A stretch of DNA of 51,374 nucleotides from CAZEMR01 sp964513465 (GTDB lineage: Bacteria; Bacteroidota; Ignavibacteria; Kapaibacteriales; UBA2268), in contig CAZEMR010000016.1 in the NCBI GenBank assembly GCA_964513465.1, positions 1 to 51,374 of the forward strand, given 5' to 3'. Shown piece after piece: positions 34,461 to 43,107 of the stretch (position 1 is the stretch's first letter; the number at the start of each line of letters is the position of its first letter). Under the pieces are notes generated by a model. The model was given only the letters and a program-made list of their open reading frames with translations. It ran no database searches and was not told the DNA's origin. Position numbers and translations under genes: made by a program.

Positions 34461-37400
34461 TTATTCCCGCCAGGGAATTATCTTCAATAATGGCGACTCC
34501 GGTATGCCTGACAATTTGTCAGCAACCCTCTCTGCGTCCTCGTAACTATCGAACGGGCCGAGAATTACACGCATCAAATCATCCCGGCCGGGTATCGACT
34601 CAATCCGCGCGTTTTCTTTTACCGTTCGGTCGATTCGGCGCCGAAGTTCACTGGCCAGCCCCGGATCGAGCGGGCTGAAAACCATAGCATATGTGCCCGG
34701 AACGTCCGATGGCAGCTTGCGAATGTATTCTCTGGCCATCTGCTGCAAAGCGCTACCCTCAAATTTGTACCACTGGCTTGTGGTATCGCAGCATTTGTCG
34801 TCGTAGATTTTGCCGTCGAGATAGCCGACATTTTCGACCACGACGTCGACGCTGCGGGTTGTATCAAGATCGTAGAGCGTCGTTTTGGTGGAGGAATGTA
34901 CGTATTCGGGAATATCGACCGTATCGGGCGGCGCAGTCTGGAATCCTTTTGTCAAAATTATGACTTTTGCTTTGCTGAATTTTTCGAAAAATTCGTCTTC
35001 CGATTTGATCGACATGTCGTTTGGCAGAAGCACAAGCCCCTGTTTTTCATAGTGTTTAAATGTGGCATCATCCTTGATTAGATTGTATAATTCAACAAAT
35101 CCATGATATGCGCGAAGGTCGGACAGATTTGTATTATCGCAGCCGAGCGGGTCGTCCTGTTCGATATGAACTTTTCGGGGCTTAATTATTGATTCGATAT
35201 CGCCGGACATATTCGGTTCATATTCCGCATGCCAGTAATCCACCGACGGCCCGATATACCAGCCGTGTGTTACACAACGGTAATCGCTCCATGCCTTGAG
35301 CCGGATAATGAATTTGTTTTCGGGGCATAGTTCGCATTTATCCAATGAATCAAGCATCTTAAATAATGGCAACAGGTTATTAGTTATAATCTCGTCCATT
35401 TGCTCGAGATTCTGATCAACTTTTTCCGCGAATTTACGATAGCTAACTATGCGTTCCGGCCTGTCGGGTCTTTTTATCCAGTAGCTATTTTTGGGATGCA
35501 GCTCTATCCATTTGGCGCCCCAATGCCATGGCCCCCAATTGCTTACATCGCCGGGCGGTGGCGAATCCTGCGAATACGGACTGGTATAAATCGAACGGTA
35601 TCTGTTCAGTAAATTCATATGCTTTTGATAATTTCTGGTAGTATTCACTTCCCAGAAGCCGGTTTGGAAATATGGCACTTTGCGATGCAAAGAGTCCTGG
35701 ATTTCGGTGAACTCATACCGGCAGGGCGGCTTTTTGAAATTCATAATCTTCAGCGATACCGTATCATATATTTCATAAATGCCTGCCTCGAGGAACTCGT
35801 TCGTATTTATGTCGATGGCTTCGGACTTATCGGATAATATCGACGAGCAGAATGCCTTATCAAATTCCATCTCGCCGGTTTTCCACACCGGACATCCCTT
35901 GTTTTTGTATTGACTGGCACTTACGTAAAATAATCTGTCCGGGCAATCTCCTTTTCCTTCATAATCCGATCCGCCAAGTACGCGATAAATATTATCCTCG
36001 AGAAGATTAAACGTGGCCTGGCCACCCCTGCCAATGGTTCGGCGTTTATTTGTAACATCCTCGTAGAGACGCGTTTGCGGATTGTACCTTTCGAGCCGCA
36101 GGCAGGCATCCGGAACAGTTTCCCCGGGATTGCAGCGATCCTTTACCACTGCATTAAGCGTGATGCAGCGCAGAGTATCGCGCCAGGGCGCAACGTAAAT
36201 CGTGTCGTTTAGGGTTTGAGCGCGGGCCATATTATATGTATATATGCCGCCGTTCAATGTGCGCTGGGAGCGAACATTCCCGTTTCGAACCTTCTCAAAA
36301 TTATTTATAAATTCAAAATTCTGAGTTTTTGTAAAATAAACAGGTTGATTTTTGACCACATAGGCTTCATGGCGCCGGATCTGACAATAATACAGATCCT
36401 CATTCTCCAGCTTGCTCGAGCTGATCAGCGATTCTGTGGTCGCGAGCGTGCCTGTGTATTTGACTCCGTCGATATACCGCACAATGCTGTCTTCGGTGCG
36501 AACCACCGGCCCGCCAATATATTCCTTTAATTTGTCCGGCTTTATCGTTGCGCTGATCGTATCGGTTTTCTCGCGCGTAAGCGAGACCGAAGTCGTATCG
36601 CTTCCGGGTGCGAAATATTTCGTAGCAATATCGCCGCAGTCCTGTGCCTCGGGGCTGTAACTGCTGCCGCCGAATACGGTGTATTCCTTATTCGGATCGA
36701 GAAAAAATTCCGCAGGGTTTTCGTGCGAAGGCGCATCTCCGACCTCTGCACCATATCGCTTGAGCGTAACGCTGGTGGGGCCTTCGGCATATTCGCCGGT
36801 TTCCGCATTAATAATATGCACCACAAGCCGCGGCTCTGCAGGCGGAGACGGCGGAGGCTGGCAGCCCACTTCCAGCGGGAAGCGATAAATATCGTATCCG
36901 CCCGGGCCGCCGCGCGAGACGATGACCGAATCCTCGGAGCCCCATACCGGCGTTTCCGCGCGATTACGATTCGACGAGAAATAAATATATGTCTCATCCG
37001 GGTCGTCGATCGGATATGCCACATACGGGAAGCGCTCGTCTGCGTTGCTGTTAATCGTGCTGTCCTGCTCGTATCCCTCGTAAGAGAAAGCGTCTTCGGC
37101 GGATTTGCGGAATGACCCGACCGGGCCGTCCTGCGAAATCATTAATCTATCGTAATCAATATTTATCCGGACTGAATCGATATCGAAATCCTCGCTCATG
37201 TCGCGTTCGATGAAGTTGGGAGATTTGTCATGCCTGTTTGTCGAAAACAGCAGCAAGGGATGCTTGCAAATGCAATATACAAATGGACTTCCTTCGAATG
37301 ATCCGGGCTGGCTGATGTCGCCGGCGAGCTTTCCTCTGCGCATCCACTCGCCGTTCACGCGGAATGCGTAATAAATATCGGTCTGGCCTATCGGACGCAC

Positions 37401-38078
37401 GTTACCCCGAAGGTCTATCGCCTTGGCGTATGGAGCATCGCGGTCGCTGGCCCATAGGAGCACTGTAAAGCTGTTGCCGGCTATAATCGTATCGAATGCG
37501 AAGGGATGTGAATCCCAGAATGGCGAGTTAATAATAGAGTCATAATTAACTAATTTATTGAATTGAAAAGCATTTTCGTTCATAAGGCTGAATTCAAAAA
37601 TATCGGTGCCCCCGCTCGGACGATCGATATTCAAATGAATATATCGCGCAAATGACGAATCCGGAGGATGCGATAGCGAGACGAACCCACGCTTATTATC
37701 CAAAAAAGTAATGGATTCGATATTTTTAGTGAAATATTCCTTCTGAGCTTCATTGCCGGTGAAATGTTCGCCCACCCACCCCGAAGCAGGCCTGATGCCA
37801 TCCAGCGGCGATTGCTCGGCGGCATGGCTCTCGCGGTAGCATGGCGAATCGAAGGCATCATTTGCGCGTGGGCGCTGCACCGGCGCTATCTCGTCCTTAT
37901 TCGTATTAATTTCAATCGAATCGGATACAAATTTTTGCGCATTCCCCGGGGGCAGAGCTTTTTTGATCTGCGGACAACAGGCCGGAGGCCACTCCTGATC
38001 ATCCTCATAAATCGAGGTACAGGCAATCATTGACGAGGCAATCAAAAGCAGAAAAAATTGATGGATTCGGCTTTGCAT
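34461..38078 (-). CDS. Large lipoprotein with PD40-like, OmpA-like and SPOR regions (PorE-like)
   Basis: A 1205-residue exported lipoprotein: hydrophobic signal and lipobox SSMIAC with Cys20. Mid-N regions carry PD40/WD40-like blades (ETYIYFSSNRNR to GGYDIYRFPL, near 365-405). Two Ig/carboxypeptidase-regulatory-like modules follow (LVVHIINAETGEY; CITLNAVVKDRCNPGE). A later part with FIIRLKAWSDYR and DLRAYHGFVELYNLI resembles a diverged OmpA peptidoglycan-binding domain. The last 75 residues form a SPOR domain (GTYAMVFSPLDPG to RVILGPFDSYEDAERVADKL). PorE of the T9SS has a related WD40/CRD/OmpA layout, so a peptidoglycan-anchored T9SS or envelope role is possible. Many cysteines suggest disulfides. 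Last gene of a four-gene operon. Confidence 0.75.
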   Translation of the reverse strand: MQSRIHQFFLLLIASSMIACTSIYEDDQEWPPACCPQIKKALPPGNAQKFVSDSIEINTNKDEIAPVQRPRANDAFDSPCYRESHAAEQSPLDGIRPASGWVGEHFTGNEAQKEYFTKNIESITFLDNKRGFVSLSHPPDSSFARYIHLNIDRPSGGTDIFEFSLMNENAFQFNKLVNYDSIINSPFWDSHPFAFDTIIAGNSFTVLLWASDRDAPYAKAIDLRGNVRPIGQTDIYYAFRVNGEWMRRGKLAGDISQPGSFEGSPFVYCICKHPLLLFSTNRHDKSPNFIERDMSEDFDIDSVRINIDYDRLMISQDGPVGSFRKSAEDAFSYEGYEQDSTINSNADERFPYVAYPIDDPDETYIYFSSNRNRAETPVWGSEDSVIVSRGGPGGYDIYRFPLEVGCQPPPSPPAEPRLVVHIINAETGEYAEGPTSVTLKRYGAEVGDAPSHENPAEFFLDPNKEYTVFGGSSYSPEAQDCGDIATKYFAPGSDTTSVSLTREKTDTISATIKPDKLKEYIGGPVVRTEDSIVRYIDGVKYTGTLATTESLISSSKLENEDLYYCQIRRHEAYVVKNQPVYFTKTQNFEFINNFEKVRNGNVRSQRTLNGGIYTYNMARAQTLNDTIYVAPWRDTLRCITLNAVVKDRCNPGETVPDACLRLERYNPQTRLYEDVTNKRRTIGRGGQATFNLLEDNIYRVLGGSDYEGKGDCPDRLFYVSASQYKNKGCPVWKTGEMEFDKAFCSSILSDKSEAIDINTNEFLEAGIYEIYDTVSLKIMNFKKPPCRYEFTEIQDSLHRKVPYFQTGFWEVNTTRNYQKHMNLLNRYRSIYTSPYSQDSPPPGDVSNWGPWHWGAKWIELHPKNSYWIKRPDRPERIVSYRKFAEKVDQNLEQMDEIITNNLLPLFKMLDSLDKCELCPENKFIIRLKAWSDYRCVTHGWYIGPSVDYWHAEYEPNMSGDIESIIKPRKVHIEQDDPLGCDNTNLSDLRAYHGFVELYNLIKDDATFKHYEKQGLVLLPNDMSIKSEDEFFEKFSKAKVIILTKGFQTAPPDTVDIPEYVHSSTKTTLYDLDTTRSVDVVVENVGYLDGKIYDDKCCDTTSQWYKFEGSALQQMAREYIRKLPSDVPGTYAMVFSPLDPGLASELRRRIDRTVKENARIESIPGRDDLMRVILGPFDSYEDAERVADKLSGIPESPLLKIIPWRE

Positions 38079-38093
38079 ATTTATCCTCTGATA

Positions 38094-39107
38094 TTATATT
38101 TCGTTAAACATTATGGAAACTCTGCGCTTCAGGGCGGCGCCGACGTCACGCTCATCGATATTGATTATCGCAAATATGAAATCCCGGCCATTCGTTGCGC
38201 GATAGAAAAACACATCGCCAATATGAGCTTCGATAGTGATCGCCCGGAGCTCCTTCTCCTCGATTACGCGCCCGAGATCGCCCATTGCGTCGGGCCGCTT
38301 GTCGATTATTGCAGCGAGGTTCGCCGCCAGATTTTCGTCGGGCGGATAGATATTCGGATTGATATTTCCGTTCTGGTCAACCACTATTCTGCCATAAGCA
38401 TTGACCACCACCGGAGCATAACCATTCGCCACAGTAAAATCTCTTCGTGTGCTTCCGGGTATCCCCTCTCCGAATTCGACCATATTCTCTCGGAATTCAT
38501 TGACCAAATCGGTATTCAGTTCGCCATCGATCAGAAGATTGTCGTCCATATATTCGCAAAACATACGCGAGCTCTCACTCATATATGGCGGGGCGTATGC
38601 TGGCGATATGCGCAATATCCTGCCTGCCACCCGAATAAACGCCGAGGGGTCAGTCGGATTGCTCGTAAGGTCGATGTCTTCTATGATAACATCACCAACC
38701 ATTTTATTATTTGTCGGAAAGGCATCCACCATAGCATACATATATGGCAGATCAATATCATAATTCGCAAGCGGAATCGATGCAATCACAGTACTGTCCA
38801 CTCCCTGGCGCGCATTATAGCTCGATTCATCAAGCGGCAGCGAACCGGAATTGCTCCGATTAATCGGGAATTGATAGGCATGAATACTATATGTATCCAC
38901 AGGATAATATATTACGCCGACTGTATCGCCGTCGCGTATGACATACTCAGGCGGCTCGATAATCCCCGCATCGAATTCTGTGATGGTCACCTCCCGTGGG
39001 GTGCACGCAAATGGATTGAAGGCCTCATTGCACGGGCATTCGCAGCCGAAGAGCAATGGTATCAGTCCGATTGCCGCAACTATCTTATATATATATATTT
39101 TCTTCAT
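38094..39107 (-). CDS. Lipoprotein of unknown function
   Basis: A 337-residue protein with a lipoprotein signal (IGLIPLLFGC, Cys22), followed by a Cys-rich stretch CECPCNEAFNPFAC. The rest shows no family I recognise; alternating patterns suggest beta structure in the first half. It lies 15 nt upstream of the PorE-like gene and 26 nt downstream of another lipoprotein gene, so it belongs to the same envelope operon. A long frame on the opposite strand is a shadow. Confidence 0.8.
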   Translation of the reverse strand: MKKIYIYKIVAAIGLIPLLFGCECPCNEAFNPFACTPREVTITEFDAGIIEPPEYVIRDGDTVGVIYYPVDTYSIHAYQFPINRSNSGSLPLDESSYNARQGVDSTVIASIPLANYDIDLPYMYAMVDAFPTNNKMVGDVIIEDIDLTSNPTDPSAFIRVAGRILRISPAYAPPYMSESSRMFCEYMDDNLLIDGELNTDLVNEFRENMVEFGEGIPGSTRRDFTVANGYAPVVVNAYGRIVVDQNGNINPNIYPPDENLAANLAAIIDKRPDAMGDLGRVIEEKELRAITIEAHIGDVFFYRATNGRDFIFAIINIDERDVGAALKRRVSIMFNEI

Positions 39108-39133
39108 ATTTTTTTTAAATTAAATTTTACAAA

Positions 39134-40279
39134 TCAATAAGATAAACCAAGCCGGAATACCACCATGTTTACTCGGCGCTTCTGGGGCACAAGGGCCCCG
39201 AACAGAGTGAACGGGTCCTGCTCGCCGAATGCTATGGAGCGCACGCCCAGATCGAACGAAAGATCGAACCAGCACGAAACCGGAATATCGACACCCAGCC
39301 CGAGACCGTACGAGAGCGGGATGCTGATGTCTGCGCCAGGCGGCTCATAATCATAAGCCCGCGAACAATCCGAATCGTCGCAGTATGTCGTGATTTTGAA
39401 CAAATCGAACGACAACTCGTCGATTGCAATACCAAACTGCCCGTAAACAAATGGGATCATGCACCAGGTATCCTCGAAGCTGTACTTCAGGTGCAGCAGA
39501 GCGGTCGGGCGGTAAATGCTGATCGGTTCGCCGTCGCTGTTGAATTCGATTTGGGTAATGTCCTCAAGCGAGTTATAAAGCGGCACGCCGGTCGATAGCG
39601 CCAGCCCCAGCGCCCAATGATAATTAAAACGATAGCCCATCACAAGCTCGGCAAAGTATGCGTCGCGGGCCACATTGCCAAGCCCTGCGGGCATCACATC
39701 ATTGTAAATAGCATATCCGCCCTTTAGTTCGGCAAAAAAGCTATTTTCCGAGAGCGCCTCGACTCGGCAGTCGATAAACGGACACTGCAGGCCAATTCCG
39801 ACATACAGCGGATCGCAGCCGCAGTCCATGGTCTCCGGAGTTTCGCCGTGTGGAACGACAATCGTATCGTGTGGCACTTCCCGAATTGCACGCGGATTGA
39901 GCGGGTCGTTGAAATGCTCGAAATAATTGCGTCCCAGCCCCGCCTTCTCGCCGATGAGATCGACATGTTCGATCGGGATTTTCTCAAATCGGGCCGTGGC
40001 CATCGAATCGAGGAAGACTACATATGTATTCATCTCGCTTGTATCCTCGGGCGATTGGCGGGTTTCGAGCCGCATCACGGTACCCTTCAGCGCGGAGCCG
40101 TTGCGCCGGACTACTTCGCCGTCAATCCGGAGCGTATCATATCTGTTTTGATATTCCGGCTTGATCCGCACTGCGTCGTATTTATATCTGACCGAATCAA
40201 TAGTCGAGCACCCGGCCAGCGCGATCGCAATAGCAATCAGCGGAACAATCAGGCTTCGGAGTTTAAATTTATACATCAT
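39134..40279 (-). CDS. Lipoprotein with C-terminal beta-barrel-like region
   Basis: A 381-residue protein with lipobox IALAGC (Cys24). Residues about 30-140 form a small domain (VRIKPEYQNRYDTLRIDGEVV, VVFLDSMATARFEKIP). From about 170 onward, alternating aromatic strands (FFAELKGGYAIYN, AYFAELVMGYRFNYHWALGLAL) end in VVFRLGLSY, as in outer-membrane barrels. The start is ATG at 40279, overlapping the upstream stop (ATGA); a longer frame without signal sequence is rejected. No family name is offered; it may be an outer-membrane partner of the PorE-like protein. Confidence 0.75.
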   Translation of the reverse strand: MMYKFKLRSLIVPLIAIAIALAGCSTIDSVRYKYDAVRIKPEYQNRYDTLRIDGEVVRRNGSALKGTVMRLETRQSPEDTSEMNTYVVFLDSMATARFEKIPIEHVDLIGEKAGLGRNYFEHFNDPLNPRAIREVPHDTIVVPHGETPETMDCGCDPLYVGIGLQCPFIDCRVEALSENSFFAELKGGYAIYNDVMPAGLGNVARDAYFAELVMGYRFNYHWALGLALSTGVPLYNSLEDITQIEFNSDGEPISIYRPTALLHLKYSFEDTWCMIPFVYGQFGIAIDELSFDLFKITTYCDDSDCSRAYDYEPPGADISIPLSYGLGLGVDIPVSCWFDLSFDLGVRSIAFGEQDPFTLFGALVPQKRRVNMVVFRLGLSY

Positions 40280-40845
40280 AAGCGGATACTCAGGGTGAGT
40301 CCAACATTCAAAGATTGGATCATATCGCGGTCTTCGGCGCGGGCGATTGCATTCGGAGCGGAATAAAGCGCGTTCAGATCGATCATCCAGCATCGGTCGA
40401 ACAAAGTAAACGCATACGCAATACCGGCCCCTGCGGATGCCCCCAGCCCGAAGCGGCTCTCCTCGTCGGTGCCGCCGATCGAGCTGATATTGAGCAATGC
40501 CTGGCCGTATGGCACCCAGTTATAGCTGCGGCAGGCCGATCCAAGGAAATTATATCTGATTCCCGGAGAGATATACAAAGCGCTTTCGAAATAATCCGTC
40601 GCAGGATCGAGTTCGTCCGCCGGATCGAATGAATAATAATCCAGCCGCAGGCCGTACCACAAACGACACCAGCCGCGGTTTTCGATCTGGAGATTGACGC
40701 CTATGGGCGCCTTGTTGATGTCGGCCATATCGCCGAGAGGCTTCAGATAAACGGGGCCTGCGCCGAAATAATACTGCGAGCTTGCCGCGTTTGGAATTAC
40801 AAAAAGAAAAACTGCAATTAAAAATGGCAGGAATTTTCGGATCAT
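40276..40845 (-). CDS. Small outer-membrane beta-barrel protein
   Basis: A 189-residue protein with a signal peptide (FLPFLIAVFLFVIPNAASSQ) and about eight amphipathic strands, including YYFGAGPVYLKPLG, WYGLRLDYYSF and a C-terminal strand LNVGLTLSIRL. Size and pattern fit the OmpX/OmpW-like or general 'outer membrane beta-barrel' class. It is the first gene of the envelope operon and is translationally coupled to the next. Two cysteine pairs (CR, CW) are unusual for a barrel and match the Cys-rich neighbours. Confidence 0.8.
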   Translation of the reverse strand: MIRKFLPFLIAVFLFVIPNAASSQYYFGAGPVYLKPLGDMADINKAPIGVNLQIENRGWCRLWYGLRLDYYSFDPADELDPATDYFESALYISPGIRYNFLGSACRSYNWVPYGQALLNISSIGGTDEESRFGLGASAGAGIAYAFTLFDRCWMIDLNALYSAPNAIARAEDRDMIQSLNVGLTLSIRL

Positions 40846-40967
40846 GTCGTCCTCAAAATATTTATTTGTCTAATCAGGGTTATCTATGGGGATGATTGCA
40901 AAGCAAAGATAAGAAAGCGGAATTTGATTTCAAAATTAATATTTATTTAAATGAATATTTTTTGTAA

Positions 40968-40977
40968 CACACGTGTG
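40968..40977. promoter_or_regulatory. Perfect 10-bp palindrome upstream of the envelope operon
   Basis: CACACGTGTG, perfectly symmetric, lies 123 bp upstream of the barrel gene and just past the crcB stop, in otherwise AT-rich DNA. It could be an operator; no regulator is known. Confidence 0.3.
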
Positions 40978-40991
40978 GTATCGCAATCTTT

Positions 40992-41381
40992 TCATTGAAA
41001 AATAATCCGTGCACAAATCGTTCCAGCCCAAAGCGACAGGAAACCCAGAGCATAGCTTACCGCCGCATACAACGCAAACTGGAAAACCTCACCGTTGCGC
41101 AGCAATAGAAAATTCTCGTGCATAAAAGTCGAAAACGTCGTAAAACCGCCGCAAAGCCCCACCGTGAGGAAAAGCCTTACTTCGTCGTGCATATCCAGCC
41201 AGCGCAGCGATACGCCGCTAATAAAGCCAAGCAGAAAGCATCCCGCCACGTTTGCAATAAATGTGGCAATCGGGAAGGCCCCTTCGAAGTATACGCCGGC
41301 CAGCCTGTTCAGACCATAACGGCTTACCGCACCGATGAACCCGCCGGCCCCTACCCAGAATGCTATACTAATTTCTTTCAT
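40992..41381 (-). CDS. crcB: Fluoride ion channel CrcB/Fluc
   Basis: A 129-residue four-helix membrane protein that exports fluoride as a dual-topology dimer. The signature GLCGGFTTFSTF (75-86) and early GGFIGAVSRYGLN are intact. It is a single gene, so a homodimer is expected. It is divergent from a DUF6064 gene; the 90-bp gap shows no fluoride riboswitch that I can recognise. Confidence 0.95.
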   Translation of the reverse strand: MKEISIAFWVGAGGFIGAVSRYGLNRLAGVYFEGAFPIATFIANVAGCFLLGFISGVSLRWLDMHDEVRLFLTVGLCGGFTTFSTFMHENFLLLRNGEVFQFALYAAVSYALGFLSLWAGTICARIIFQ

Positions 41382-41471
41382 TTATCTAAGTGTTTTGTAT
41401 CAGATTTCTTTGCAATTTAACGCTTTTTTGCTTAAATACATATTTTATGTGTCACTCCTCCGGAGGTCATC

Positions 41472-42125
41472 ATGCCATTTTCTATCGAAGAATTCTTTCA
41501 GCTATTCGGCACATACAACCTCGCAATCTGGCCGATTCACATCATCATGTTCATTTTCGGCGTCAGCGTTGTCGTAGTCGCATTAGTAAAAGAAACCCGC
41601 ACCACTTCGCGAATCATCGCAGCCGTTCTCGCCTTCTTCTGGCTATGGATGGGGATTTTTTACCACTTCAATTTTTTTGCGGATATCAACCCCGCGGCCA
41701 TGTTCTTCGGCATTGCCTGCATAATCGAAGGCGGCCTGCTGCTGTTCGCAGGCTTTCTCGGATTGATACGCTTCCACGCCACTAAGGACATGTACGGCAT
41801 AATCGGCTGGATATTCGTGCTCTACGGGCTGGTATTCTACCACCTTGTCGGAATGCTGGCTGGCCACTGCTGGCCGGAGATGTCCGTATTCGGAGTTGCG
41901 CCGTGCCCGACCACGATCTTTACGTTCGGGATATTCCTCTGGGCAAAAGGCCATATGCCCGTCTGGCTGATAATAATCCCGCTATTATGGTCGCTGATCG
42001 GCACCAGCACCGCAATCAGTCTCGGCGTGCCGCAGGATTACGGCCTGCTTATAGCCGGAGTTGCCGGATTCGTGCTTGTTCTGGTAAAAAACAAAACGCT
42101 CAAACGCGGGAAAGCAGCAACATAA
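41472..42125 (+). CDS. DUF6064-family membrane protein
   Basis: A 217-residue integral membrane protein with about seven helices. The pattern FFQLFGTYNLAIWP at the start, WLWMGIFYHFNFFADINPAA in the middle, and FGVAPCPTTIFTFGIF with WSLIGTSTAISLGVPQDYGLL near the end fit the DUF6064 family of unknown function. The SD GGAGG sits 5 nt before the ATG within a palindrome CCTCCGGAGG (41457-41466). Confidence 0.75.
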   Translation: MPFSIEEFFQLFGTYNLAIWPIHIIMFIFGVSVVVVALVKETRTTSRIIAAVLAFFWLWMGIFYHFNFFADINPAAMFFGIACIIEGGLLLFAGFLGLIRFHATKDMYGIIGWIFVLYGLVFYHLVGMLAGHCWPEMSVFGVAPCPTTIFTFGIFLWAKGHMPVWLIIIPLLWSLIGTSTAISLGVPQDYGLLIAGVAGFVLVLVKNKTLKRGKAAT

Positions 42126-42177
42126 TAATCCGTATCACAAACGTATCATCCCCAGTATGAACATTTCGTAATGCGCA

Positions 42178-42212
42178 CAAAAAAGCCCTCAGGTACATAC
42201 TACCCGGGGGCT
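42178..42212 (-). terminator. Terminator after the tRNA-Val pair
   Basis: On the minus strand AGCCCCCGGGT pairs with ACCTGAGGGCT (one mismatch, one G-U), followed by TTTTTT. It closes the rplM-to-tRNA series. Confidence 0.85.
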
Positions 42213-42220
42213 AATATTTG

Positions 42221-42295
42221 TGGGCTCTACTTGATTCGAACAAGCGACCTCTTCCGTGTCAGGGAAGCGCTCTGGACCAGCTGAGCTAAGAGCCC
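42221..42295 (-). tRNA. tRNA-Val (anticodon GAC), copy 2
   Basis: A complete 75-nt cloverleaf on the minus strand: acceptor GGGCTCT/AGAGCCC, D-arm GCTC/GAGC, anticodon arm CTTCC-CTGACAC-GGAAG (GAC, valine), T-arm GCTTG-TTCGAAT-CAAGT and discriminator A. CCA is not encoded. It is identical to the copy at 42411-42485. Confidence 0.95.
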
Positions 42296-42410
42296 GATCA
42301 AATTTTCAAGGGTTACAAATATAATATATTCGTTAAAAAAATAAAAGCAATTTTGCGAAAATAATCAAAAAAGCATTTATAAATACTTGCAATATCAATT
42401 TTCAAAAAAG

Positions 42411-42485
42411 TGGGCTCTACTTGATTCGAACAAGCGACCTCTTCCGTGTCAGGGAAGCGCTCTGGACCAGCTGAGCTAAGAGCCC
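42411..42485 (-). tRNA. tRNA-Val (anticodon GAC), copy 1
   Basis: Identical 75-nt sequence and folding to copy 2, 115 nt upstream on the minus strand. It follows frr closely, with a strong hairpin (42489-42514) ending 3 nt before its 5' end. CCA is not encoded. Confidence 0.95.
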
Positions 42486-42488
42486 GAC

Positions 42489-42514
42489 CGCCTCCGCAGC
42501 AATTAGCGGAGGCG
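42489..42514 (-). other. Perfect hairpin between frr and tRNA-Val
   Basis: CGCCTCCGC and GCGGAGGCG form a perfect 9-bp stem with an 8-nt loop, 3 nt from the mature tRNA 5' end. No U-run follows, so it may mark RNA processing or stabilise the frr 3' end rather than terminate. Confidence 0.55.
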
Positions 42515-42521
42515 TAATGGA

Positions 42522-43079
42522 TTAATCTTCCATCAGTTCTTTTTCTTTTTTCTCGACGACTTTATCGATCTCTGCGACGTATTTGTCGGTGATCTTCTGA
42601 ACTTCGTCTTCGCCTTTTTTCTTCTCGTCTTCGGATATATCTTTATCTTTTTCAGCTTTTTTGAGCTGATCCATCATATCGCGGCGGATATTGCGAACTG
42701 CGATTTTGCCATCTTCGCCGTATTTTTTGGCTAATTTGACAAATTCCTTGCGGCGCTCCTCGGTAAGCGGGGGCACCGGTATGCGGATCACATTGCCGTC
42801 GTTCTGAGGATTGAATCCGAGATCTTCCTGGCGGATAGCCTTTTCGATGACTTCTATAGTGCTCTGATCCCAGGGCTGAATCATAATGGTGCGCGCATCG
42901 GGTACCGATACGCTCGCCATCTGCGACAGCGGGGTCGGAGCGCCGTAATAATCGGCTTTGACGGTGTCCACCAGCGACGCATTGGCGCGGCCCGTGCGGA
43001 TTTTATCCAGCAGGCTGGCGGTGAATTCCACCGATTTTTTCATCTGTTCCTGACCTTTTTGAACAATATCATTAACCAT
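42522..43079 (-). CDS. frr: Ribosome recycling factor
   Basis: A 185-residue protein that, with EF-G, splits the ribosome after termination. The family pattern is complete: LLDKIRTGRANASL, YYGAPTPLSQMASVSVPDART, IRIPVPPLTEERRKE and the helical C-terminus. An SD (GAGGTGA) precedes the ATG. It follows pyrH by 28 nt. Confidence 0.97.
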   Translation of the reverse strand: MVNDIVQKGQEQMKKSVEFTASLLDKIRTGRANASLVDTVKADYYGAPTPLSQMASVSVPDARTIMIQPWDQSTIEVIEKAIRQEDLGFNPQNDGNVIRIPVPPLTEERRKEFVKLAKKYGEDGKIAVRNIRRDMMDQLKKAEKDKDISEDEKKKGEDEVQKITDKYVAEIDKVVEKKEKELMED

Positions 43080-43107
43080 TGTTCACCTCGACTTTTTTAT
43101 CACTAAA

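Noticed and set aside
38058..39140. Long 360-codon frame on the + strand
   Set aside because: It mirrors the lipoprotein gene on the minus strand, has no family features and no SD; the minus-strand product has a clear lipobox.
41382..41471. Fluoride riboswitch upstream of crcB
   Set aside because: The conserved riboswitch core segments are not present in the 90-bp gap.
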